Below the pieces are notes generated by a model, which worked only from the letters and a program-made list of their open reading frames with translations, did not search any database and was not told where the DNA came from. From Reticulascus tulasneorum (taxonomy: Eukaryota > Ascomycota > Sordariomycetes > Glomerellales > Reticulascaceae): a DNA stretch of 64,000 nucleotides. Both the position numbers and the translations under genes were made by a program. The DNA lies in contig LSAX01000001.1 of the NCBI GenBank assembly GCA_001557505.1, forward strand, positions 620,001-684,000, read 5' to 3'. Positions 54,365 through 64,000 of this stretch are shown one piece after another. Position 1 is the stretch's first letter. Each line of letters begins with the position of its first letter.

Positions 54365-56399
54365 TTATGGAAGTGCTAAGAACACATCTCTCAGCGCCTC
54401 GTACCTCGGGGCTCCCAGCCCAGAAGCAGGATCCCACCCCTCCACCGCATAGAATCCATCCGTTCCACATCCCGGATTGTTTCCCTCGACGATATCCTGA
54501 AAGATCTCGGGATGCTCATACAACACGGGGTTGATGAAACCGACCGGTCCCTTTCCAGCCTTGATCCTCTCGCCATTGACAATCGAAATCAGAGCCCCGA
54601 AAGTCGGCGCAGCCGCTGAGGTGCCTCCGAACACGAATATCTCCCCGTCGACGGGGACGGGGAAGTTATCGGCGTACATTGCCAAGTCTGGGAACCCGCG
54701 GACCTGCGTCGTGTTGTATCGGGACGAGTTATAAGGTGGCGGGTGGTTGGCGAAGTAATCCGACACAGCCTGGGACTGATACGCGGGGCGAGCAAAGATA
54801 TCGCTGAAGCCGCCTCCTGGGTTGGTACTCCTTGATACCACCTCGGCGTCGCCCACCGTGCCGTTTTCGGGCAGAGAGGAGCCTCCGACGCTGGTAATCC
54901 AGGGGCACGAAGCAGGGAAAACTGTTGCGACATTAGTGTGAATTATTAGCAGTAAGTGTAGGCTGGCTGTGACTCACGCGGGCTAAACCTGCCATACCAT
55001 CCAGCTACTGGTGTTAACCCTCCATCCTCCCTGATGCATCTGGATCGAATCCCGGCGACGCCAGTATCACCAGACGCGTAGATGAACGTGACGCCCAGTA
55101 GGCCGAGCTTGAGGTATTCTGTGCACTGTCGGCTGAAGTAAGCGGCAGGCCGATAGTACTCGGCGGTCCCGAAGGAGATGGAAATGACATTCGTCGCGTT
55201 ATGCGTGCCGCATTGGGGCCCTTCAGTCCACGCATGCTCGGTTGTGTTGGCATGCGGATAGATGGCATCCCATGTCGGGTTGTCGCCGCCTTCAAAGGTG
55301 CAGTAGTCTCCATCGAGGGCATCCAGGAAGTTATTGGCGGTCGCTGGGAACGAGTACTCCTCGTCGCCGACTTGGAAGAGTGTGACGTTATTCGGGTAGG
55401 TAAGGGACTGCGAGATTGTCAGATCGAGGTTCGACTCGCCGCGGCTCCGGGTACCAGTTTGGTTGTTGAGAAAGCCTCCGAGAATCGGCGTATAGATGGG
55501 CGAGGTGTCGTTGGGGATGTTGGTGAATTTGGAGAAGAAAATGTTCAGGTCGGTCTGGTTGAAACTGTGTTCGGGGGAATACAAGACTACACCGTAGCTG
55601 TTGCCGTCGACTTTCTCGACGACTTCTGGAATCCCATAGCTGCGCCCAGAGTCAGCATCAGCATGAGGGACGATGTTATAGAAGCTTACATTGCTCGCAG
55701 GCACGCCGGTGTGGTTAGCTCATTGCAGTTCTCCAATGGGTCCTGGCAAGACGAAATTCGCGGTGCTGGCACCGCTTCAATCTTGTCAATTGTGAACTCT
55801 CTCCGCTTCAACTTCCGCTGTCGGATAGTTGCTCCGCCATTCGGGTCAAACTCAATCGTCGGGGTCACCATATCGATATGGTGCTGGACGTCCTTTGGCA
55901 CGCTGTACGACTCTGCAGCCATGAGCTCCAACCCCTCGTCGTTCTCGTAGTAGTAATACTGCGTGTCGAGAAGGCGTTCGGCCTCGCCCACAGTTGTCTG
56001 GACCTTGATCCAACCAAGACTAGCAGCTCGGGAAATACGCTTCGAATCGACGCCAGCGTGACGCAGCCACTGGGCGGTTTCTGCAAAAGCCTCCTTGGAT
56101 GGAGAGAACATCTCGACTATCTTCTGCGGAGACCAATGCTGGCCATATGTCTCGGAACGTGGGTGGGAGACGGCGTTCAGGAACTCCTCGGCGCGCTCGA
56201 GATTGCTCTGCTTGAGCCCAATGCGCATGAGAAGAGGCTCCTTGGGATCTGCGCGCCCCGTCTTGACCCAGTCGCCCTCAATTGCACTGGCATCCCGCTT
56301 GTCATGTACCACATGATTAAAGGTTGGATGGCCTTGCACGCCGATTGAGAATGGCGTCGCAGCCACAAGGGCTGCAGACGCGAGCGTGTAGAATCGCAT
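54365..56399 (-). CDS. Sedolisin (S53), tripeptidyl-peptidase type
   Basis: Three exons, 55690-56399, 54978-55639 and 54365-54921, give 642 residues. The ATG at 56397-56399 was taken; five codons upstream there is only a TTG. Signal peptide (about 1-23), activation domain (about 30-190, with EEFLNAVSHPRSETYGQHW), then the catalytic domain. The catalytic set is complete: Glu305 and Asp309 in ESNLD, the oxyanion Asp in ASGDTG, and Ser559 in GGTSAAAP. The first intron is 50 bp and would otherwise give a stop after CLRAM. Sedolisins work at acid pH, cutting tripeptides or internal bonds. They often act with subtilisins in extracellular protein use, and one lies next door. Confidence 0.95.
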
Positions 56400-58599
56400 G
56401 GCCTTACTGTTCAACGGTATACACCTGGTGTCGTTGTGAAGAAACGCCTAGAGCCTGAGGAGGCCGCGAACTCCTGTTCTTGTAGTTGTGAGGTTGGGCG
56501 ATCGATCACCCACGTCGGAAAAGTTTCCAAGCACAGTTTCCCGACCTCCATGCTGAATGCCGGGGACGCAACCGGACTGAAGCCATCGTCCACATCACTC
56601 CGCGCACCATTGAACCAATGCTGGGGGGTGCGCAGGCATTCGCGCGTGAATGAATGTCATGGTCCGGGGGTCGTAATGCTGACTGCCCAGACCGCGACTC
56701 GTATTGACGATGTAACCCTGCCGATCCAAAGCCGGGATCTTCTCCGACCCGGTATATATCGTGCCAACCGCAACCTTGATGCTCCCAAACGTTAATGAAA
56801 TGCTTGACTATTGGCAGAAGGCTCCGGTCGCCTCTGTATCGCGCCACAAATCCAGCTTGGCGACTTACAAAGCGCCACAGCAGAGTAGGAATGTCGCGTA
56901 ATCGGTGCCACCTCCACGCATAAACCATCGTGGAGTTCCATTTGGTTCATGGGGGGGCATGCTTTAACATCTCGCTGCTTTGGGTGCGACATGGAAGTTG
57001 ATCTGGCGCTGGCCGACGCCCAAACATTAAAGGCGGGCTTACAGCAAGTACAGTAAGCAGACCCTGCCTGCATCGCAAGGCCTTATCTAAATGAATTTCT
57101 TCGTGTTCACGTGGCAATGCTGGGATCGCATACTACACTTATCTCTCTCGACTGATTGCACAATGCTGGCAGACAGAAGTGGCCTATGGACAAAGGCAGG
57201 CATCGCGAAATGGTGATCGACCATCTCTGGCGAGCAGGGCCTGAGTTCTAACTTTAGACAACAGCGCGTACCGAATTCCCAAAGACTGGCTGCTTTGCCG
57301 CAGGGAGGCCACATCTGTGGCAACCTTGAGATAGCGGCCCAATCTCGAGCATTGAGCATGCTTGCAACATCGATCATTTCATTCTCTTCGTCCAACTCAT
57401 TCATTGTCCGCGGAACTTCACTTTGCTCGACCGTCCTTTGGAATGTTACGAGGCTTTCCTGGTCGCCACTATCTTTAACCAAGAAAACACGGACACCTCG
57501 CCAGCAACACCAAGATCAATGGCAAATCCATCTCCAAATCCAGCCAAGTGCCCACCACGGCGGTCCTCAGATAACACGCCAGCGGGCCGCTAGCATCATC
57601 AATTCCTGAAATAGGGCCTTGATCATGGATGTCGTTGCAGGTGGAGTCTCCCCCCGCCATTCGTTCATACTTGCGACCCACTTGACGACTTGAGGTACCC
57701 GTCAGTCACTTACAAACGCCAAACTAGCCGTTTCCATAACGCTAGAGCCGAACAGTGGCTTCGTGTAGATTTACGAGGCGCGGCCTCGCCAATAGGGAGG
57801 GACCTTTCCACTGAATGATGTCTGCCGTCTTCACTTAGCGACAGTAGACTCGCATAGGTGCAGCGGCGTTGAGATAGACTACTCTGGAAGGACGGGCCTA
57901 CCTGTAGGCATGCACACCATCCACCCGCAAGAGTGAAGATCCTATTGCGTTGCACGGACTGATAGCCACGGCGCTCCGAGGCTAGCCCGACAAAGCCTTT
58001 CAGGTTGCCCCTAGTTAGTCCATCTTCATCCTCCTCTCTCCCCGGCCGCTCCACACAAGATAAACTAAAACCACATCGTCATCGGAGTCACTAACATATC
58101 CCATTCATCCTTCGTACTCGCGCGCCATAATCTCACTACCCTGCGGTCAACCATTGACTCCTCCCACTATGCACCGTTGGAACCAGCCTCAGTCCTCTTG
58201 AACTACCATGGTCTTTGCTTGAATTGCCACTGGTGGTAATGTCAGCCCGCCCAGGCACCACCTAGAGGAGGGCCAGTGAGTTCACAACAGTGGTACGCAA
58301 GGCGTGGTTTCAATATCTTGAGCCATTCATAATCTAGACTATAGAAGGTATCAACACAATAGCAGAAGCAACATTAGAATGTTGATCTGTGTAAAAGGAA
58401 AACTCGCCAGCCAGGCCAAACACATTGGGCTGGAAAAGATATGCCATGAACGCCATGCTCGTGGTCCTGACGGATGACTACGTGAGGCGCAAAACCATCT
58501 TCTGAAACCGGTCCCCATATCCATCAATTGTACCCGCAACACCATTATCACATGCCACTGAGACGCCAACAGTGACAACCACTCGGGCCTTCAGTGCAG
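56400..58599. other. Long intergenic region upstream of the sedolisin
   Basis: About 2.2 kb between the sedolisin start and the stop of the poly-Gln gene. Overlapping frames on both strands (for example 57087-57482 minus) have no domain or splice logic. It may hold a long promoter or gene debris; nothing can be named. Confidence 0.45.
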
Positions 58600-61361
58600 C
58601 TAGCCCGTAACCCGTCTCACCCAGAGCCCGGTAGGTTCATACTCGGCATCCCGATCCATCCGCTTGTAGGCGCGGTGCAACTTCAAGCCAAGATCGTACT
58701 CCTCCCTTTGCACTTCTGCAAGCTCGAGCCTCAGCCCCTCAACCTTCCGCTTCTCTCCCTCCCTCTTCAGCATGACTGCTGCGCTCGCCATAAGGTTATC
58801 GGTTGGCATGAGCTCCGTCATCTGCTTGATGGCTTGGTTGATGTTGATTCTCCGGTTCGCGAGGGACTCGAGTCGTGCGTTGAGATTGGCGACTCGGTCA
58901 TGCGTGGACTCGATCTCTGGGGGAGCGAGCGGCAGCGCCTTACTTGTCGACATGATGGAGATCGGGCGGCTGGCGTTGCTCGTCATGCTCATGCCTGTGT
59001 TTGTTCGTGGGAGGGGACGTATTTGGCTCGGCAGCTGAGCTCGCGCAGCGACAGGGGAGTTCGACGAAGAGTAAGGACTGGACATGTACGGCGAGGTCAT
59101 GGAGATCAGGATGGGCTCCTTGTTGATCGCATCACTGGGGCTGCCCAGCTTCGGAGGTCGCCTGCGATCCATCATTGCCTGGTGCGACTGCGGCGGGGTG
59201 GGCATGGGCGGTCGCTCAGACTCGACCGACTCGCGTGGTGAGCCCGTATGGGCAGAGGTCGCGTAGGTGGTGACGCTGAATCTCGAGGGCGGTTGCACCC
59301 ATGGATCGCCGGCGTAAGATGATTGATCCTGTACGGCAACCGGTCGTGGAGGACTCGTGTCGATCGTGAGCGCGGGATGGTGAGAATAAACACTGGAAGA
59401 TGTTGAAGGCTGAGGAGCGTGCAGAGCAGAAGTAGAAGGGGGTGGTTTCCGCCTGATTGCTTTATCAGACGGGCCACTATTAGGGGCGCTAGGCAGGGAT
59501 GGCTGTGGTTTGTTCGCGACGCCGCCCAGGTCGCCCATGGCGTGGGTATTGGGGAGGTCGCCCGAATTGGGAGGGCTCGGATAGGCCTGAGCGTCAGAAC
59601 GCGTCGCAGAGGGCGATGGTAATTGCTGGCTAGATGGGACGATTCTTCGAATGGTGGGCGCAGCACCCAGTGACGTTTCAGACCCCGAAGGGCTGACAGG
59701 GGACAGTGGGCTGCTCATGCCCGCCATAGAAGGCGCCCGGACAGCGCCGCGTTTGCTGCTTTTGCGCGGGATATTCAACGGGGCCACGTCTGGATCATCG
59801 CGGACAGGGTCGATCAGCGTCTGCCTCCCGCTGGCACCTCGCCATCCGGGCCGTGTGTCAATGGGTAGCGGAGCAAGCACCGGCGGCGCTGGCTGGCTAC
59901 TGCCTCCGCCGGGACGCATTCTGCGAACCCGGTCGCCGAACGATTGTGGAGCGTTTCGCTGGGCTGCCGCAGCAGCGGGTGTCTGTTTGAGGCCTTGCAC
60001 AAACTCTGCAGGTTTGACCTGCCCTGCCCGGCCTGTGGATCCAGTCGTGGGCTCTCCCGTCATGGCATCCCACTTGGTCTCCTGCTGCAGACGCAGCCGC
60101 TCCCGAGATTTCGTCTCCCGCAATGCGTTAGCCGAGGCTTCTTGGTTCTTGCGTCGGTCGCGGCGCATCGTTGGGATATTGCTCTTCTGTTGCTGCTGTT
60201 GTTGCTGCTGCTGTTGTTGCTGCTGCTGTAGGAGCTGCTGTTCCTGATACTGCTTCTGATGCAGTCTCGCGATTTCCAGCTGGGTCATGGGCGGTACGTC
60301 GTCAATGGGCGAGACATCGCGGCCCTGATGGTTGGTTCTGAAGTAGATACACATTGTCAGTTGTTGCTTTCTCCTCTGCCAAAATCTTTCAATTTCATCG
60401 CCCAGGGTCTCGCAGGTCCAAAATAATTCGCTCCCCTGCCCGAGTCTTTGGCACCGAAGCCAACCAAAGAACAAAGGAGCGAAACTTCCAAGAACTGACA
60501 GCCCAAGAAAGCACAAAGTGACCCGAATCCTAGCCAAGACAAAGAAAAGCGACTCACCCATCACGCGGAGCTGGGCCATCGGGCGAGCTCGGCGGGGAGA
60601 TGTCCTCCACGGCCGAGCTGTATGTATTTCGGGAAGCCACGGTTGTGAAGTGAGCAGTAACCGGGGAAGTTTGCGAGTAAACCGAGGAAGTCGGTCGCCA
60701 GACACCGTTGCTGGTTCGGTTGCTGCTGCGTCGCGGGTTTCGTGGTGGTGGTTCTCGGACAGGAGGCGCTTCGTCGCTGCAAAGGCAGAAGGAGGTTAGC
60801 AGGTGTTTGTTGCTGCAGTGCAGTGCAGTGCAGTGCAGTGATGAGAAGGAAGGCCCGAATCTGGAGATGCAAAGGACGTCGAACACGTGAAAAGACACGC
60901 GAGACAACGTAGGTACAGACAGTGCACAGAGACCGGTGCAACCAAAGCCAGAGCAAGGAATTTCTGAAGTCGCACGGGTTGTCTTCCAGGTCGCGCTTGT
61001 TTCAACCCAATAGAGCCATGTCGACCAGTCACTCTCCGTCCATCACTGCATCTCCAAACATGACGTGACCCTCGACCACAAGAGGCAGGTGGCTGGAAAA
61101 GACAGCCAGGGGAAAAGAAAGAAGAAAAAATACCCACAATTGCTCGTCGTATATCCTCTGCGCAACACCGTGCCTGATTTCGTATTTTCTCGTCGTCGGC
61201 GTCTCGATGCCTAGTCCTCGCGGAGATCGAAAGTCGTCTTGCCAGATGGAGTTCTGCGGGGCGCCACCGTCGTTGTTCAAATGGTGGGCAGGATGCATCT
61301 TTTGAGGAGCCGATCTCTCCCCCGGGGCTGAGCCCATCGTTGGCCTGAGGCGGTCCCACAT
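58600..61361 (-). CDS. Low-complexity protein with poly-Gln tract, 726 residues
   Basis: Three exons, 61138-61361, 60558-60776 and 58600-60337, give 726 residues, starting MWDRLRPTMG. Exon 3 enters with GTNHQGRDVSPIDDVPPM; unspliced reading of that intron would add a spurious hydrophobic stretch. The protein is largely disordered and rich in Pro and Ser. Features in order: EDISPPSSPD (about 130-140), a helical segment (MTQLEIARLHQKQYQEQQ) running into 14 Gln codons (60187-60228), a basic region (RRDRRKNQEASANAL), many SP/TP sites, and a C-terminal coiled coil (about 630-710; HDRVANLNARLESLANRR). No enzyme domain. A regulatory or scaffold role is inferred. The gene has a long upstream region with a polypurine tract. 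Confidence 0.8.
60816..60840. repeat. (CAGTG)5 microsatellite
   Basis: Five perfect copies of CAGTG lie in the first intron of the poly-Gln gene, about 40 bp before its acceptor. Confidence 0.8.
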
Positions 61362-63746
61362 GGCGGGCGACTTTTTTGTTGTCGGCGTGGGTTCCTGGCG
61401 TGCTAACCCCCTATATTTCCAGGGAACCTGTGCCTTAATTTGTCCGTGACAGTCCCAAAGCCCACTAACACCTGGTACGTGTAACCCTAGAATGGGAAAT
61501 CTTTGGTGGGGAGGCGGGCTTGGACTTGAGGCTATAGGCGGTTGTTTTGTCCTGTCGATAGGATAGACTCCGGTGCTCCTCTTATCGATGTTTTCCCTTC
61601 TCGTTTCTCAAATTCTCCTCGGGCGACGCATGAATCTGCCTGTCAAGTTCGAAGCTCCGTGTGTTTACAAACTGCCAGTTCCGCGTCCGGGGTGGATGGG
61701 CGAGGGGATATGGAGGGGGTGGAGGGGTGATGTGATATACCCTTTCGGAATTATTAAATGGTGAGACACTGGGGGCGACCCTGGTATCTCGTTGGCCGGG
61801 GATAATTAGAGAGCAGCGTCGTCTCTCTAATAAATGAACGAGAGAAAGGGCTGTGCTTCTGCTGCGTTTGCTAATGTGTGGGGATGCGTTTGTTGACGTT
61901 GCCAGCAGAACGTCAATATATAGACCCCAAGCTCGGTGCGGTTCGTGATATCACTCTCAATGCTGAGAGGCTGGGGCCCCGTCCTGCGTTGTTTATTCAA
62001 GCGGTCGTGGGTGTGCACGACGGCAGTAGCTGAGTGGTTGACACGAGGCTGAATGAGGTGGCAGGTCGGATTACAGGACGCGGATCGAGTGGTCTATGGC
62101 TCGTGGGGGGGAAAAGCAAATTCGGGGCCGCGGCCAAGGGGGCCAAGTGTGTTGTAGAGAGGGTATATACAATAACAAAAAGAGTAGAATGAAGGCTGGG
62201 CTGGCTAGCTGACTGGTCGAGGACCTGTGATTGCGATTCCAGGTTTAAAAGAATGACAACGAACAGAATTCAAAGAGAGGGAGAAAGGAATGGACTGGAG
62301 CTGGAGGGAGGGACCCGAGCGAGCAGAAGAAAAAGAAGAGACGACGGGAAGATAGCTGCTCTCTCGCACAGATGCTGCGGCGGCAACATGGGATCTTATT
62401 CAACATGAATCAGACGCTCCCGGCTTCCCATCGTCACACAGCGCTTCTCCCTCTTAATCTCATCACCACATCCTGTCCCGAGCTTCATTGGATCCGTGGC
62501 GTGCAGTGGAGATCAATCACCCAGTCAGGGGTGGTGCACCACCTGGGACGACAGGATAACGCCTCCCCAGCCAGTCAGTCGACGATTTCGGGGGGGCTAC
62601 CATTCCAAAAACAGTATCTGCAGCAGAAAGTCATGTACTTCAACGGGCTTCGCAATTGCCGGGACCATTGGACGACGGAATTTAGTCTGTGCCTGGGCGT
62701 TTCTTGCACCGAGGGAGGCAATACGACACTGAGCTATCACGTACACACATGGTCCAGTGCGAGTCGATATAGCTCTTCAACAGCAAAGTGGATTCCCTCC
62801 CAATTCTCAAAGAATGAAAATGTTTCAATGTTTCTCAATGCTTATGCTTATTATGGGGGCCTTCTTTGTCGCAAGCCTCCCAATAGCACCGGATGTTAAT
62901 AGTCGAGTTTCATGTCCCCTCGACTACGTGGTGGGGCGGGATGGTCAGTGCCCCGAAATTGCTTCCTCTCGAAGGGAGTTTAGTTCAGGGGCTTTGGGCG
63001 GTTGGCGATATCGCCTTGCCTCTAGTCATTATCCAGCCATTGACTCGATTACCGAAATTGGCATCATGGTGGCCCGGTGACTTCTCCTCCCCCGTCCCCT
63101 TTCGTCAGTCTGAATATCCCAATCCAGATCGTCCGTCTCCTTCTCGAAGCCGCACGTCACATCCTTCGCTCCACCCACCCGCACCGCACCAGGTCGGAGA
63201 CACAGATCACACTCGAAAATCTGCATACACACGTTGCCCAGATTCATGCTTACCAGACTGTCTGACGCCCATATGTCCACAACGAAGCCCCACGCTGCCT
63301 GTTGCAGACGCTGCCGGTCTGCCAATGCGTTGCATATATCTGTCTCCAGCCCTCTCTGACCCCCATGAGTCGCGTCCAGCTCGTCCGGAAAAAGCGGTTC
63401 TCGACCACTTTGATACTTCGGGATTGCTTTGGATACGACGTTGAAACCCGATCGAGCACTTGCCTCCCGCGGATTTCATCTGATTTCGTGTCCCGCACGA
63501 CTACCCTCAGGTAAGATCACCCATCTGCCCGTCTCTTCTTCGGTAGCTTCCGACGCATTTGCTTTCCGTGTGAGGTTGTTGGCTCCACACTCCGTGCCTC
63601 TGGAAAGAATACTTTGTGGTTCCGGTTTGGCCGATGGAAGATTAGAAGAGTTGATGTTCGACTTGAACCCCCACGCCTGTACAATCTATCAGGCCTCCAA
63701 TCCTCGGATCTCGCACCTTGAGCTACGAACGTCTCTGTAAATCTTC
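61362..63746. other. Long upstream region
   Basis: About 2.4 kb upstream of the poly-Gln gene. A polypurine tract (about 62255-62345), read as polypyrimidine on the gene strand, is typical of fungal promoters. A frame beginning near 63367 (MSRVQLVRKKRF) ends at a GTAAGA donor at about 63512 and could be a first exon of the frame at 63747, but the join could not be settled. Confidence 0.4.
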
Positions 63747-64000
63747 ATGCCGCGATACAATAATTACCAGATCATGCCAATCTTTCGGCACGGCTGGCCG
63801 AACGGCATTCGCGAATCTTATGCCATGAACCAGGTCCACCGTCACACGTGTGCCCTGTGCCAGTCTGTGTCAATCAACAAGGTCAGGCAGTTATATTGGG
63901 CTGGAGAGTGCAGCGCTGCGCGGACAAGCCATCATGATAGTAAAATCTGCAAATATACTGGGGCTCTGCATAAAGCTCTGCAATGCCAGCGTCTAGATTC
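63747..64000 (+). CDS. Partial open frame at the window edge
   Basis: From ATG at 63747 the frame is open for 84 codons and runs off the window; a TAA lies just upstream. The translation has several Cys and His residues (HTCALCQ, ECSAARTSHH, KICKYTG) that might bind zinc, but no family is recognised. It could equally be chance. Confidence 0.25.
   Translation, partial: MPRYNNYQIMPIFRHGWPNGIRESYAMNQVHRHTCALCQSVSINKVRQLYWAGECSAARTSHHDSKICKYTGALHKALQCQRLD

Noticed and set aside
55681..55705. An apparent frameshift in the sedolisin after CLRAM
   Set aside because: A 50-bp intron with GTAAGC donor, GCTGAC branch site and GCAG acceptor removes the stop and gives the family sequence CLRAIYGIPEVV in frame.
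57087..57482. A 131-codon minus-strand frame
   Set aside because: No domain and no acceptable neighbours for splicing; a plus-strand frame covers the same bases.

Overview
The window is nuclear DNA of a filamentous ascomycete (Pezizomycotina). Most genes are split by short introns, about 50-90 bp, with GT..AG ends and CTAAC/CTGAC-like branch sites. The families are typical of these fungi: Zn(II)2Cys6 regulator, scytalone dehydratase, OrsD-type protein, DUF1996, PX-associated/DUF3818 protein, fungal arylsulfotransferase, secreted subtilisin and sedolisin. The species cannot be fixed from the sequence. No rRNA, tRNA, CRISPR array, centromere or intact transposon was seen. Exon joins were worked out by hand from splice signals, frame and family fit; every spliced total is divisible by three, except for the one gene that carries a frameshift.

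Layout. 0-14 kb holds mostly housekeeping or accessory enzymes: DUF4291 protein, a mitochondrial-looking SnoaL/NTF2-fold protein, a SET protein, an SDR, a Zn2Cys6 factor divergent from a class III extradiol dioxygenase that carries a one-base frameshift, an Mn-type CDF transporter, and a PX-associated protein divergent from a small membrane protein across a perfect CRE palindrome. 15-24 kb has cell-surface and secreted proteins (a small Cys-rich secreted protein, a single-pass membrane protein, a large secreted LVIVD-repeat protein) plus the haem protein Dap1.

24-38 kb looks accessory. It carries scytalone dehydratase (DHN-melanin pathway) without its polyketide synthase, two NAD(P)-binding Rossmann proteins (an SDR and an NmrA-like reductase), a short OrsD-type zinc-finger protein, a decayed tandem duplication of the NmrA-3'/OrsD segment, a secreted FMN-dependent alpha-hydroxy-acid oxidase, a glutathione transferase and a broken NO VEIN-type gene. 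These genes could be remains of a secondary-metabolism locus, but no synthase is present.

38-56 kb is rich in secreted proteins (DUF1996, arylsulfotransferase, a 908-residue subtilisin, a 642-residue sedolisin), with three membrane proteins in between; two of these small membrane protein genes also have perfect CREs upstream. The right end holds a 726-residue low-complexity protein with a poly-Gln tract and a long upstream region with a polypurine tract.

The most useful leads are the decayed NmrA/OrsD duplication, the frameshifted dioxygenase beside its likely regulator, the secreted flavin oxidase, the melanin enzyme away from its usual partners, and the CRE palindromes in front of three small membrane-protein genes.
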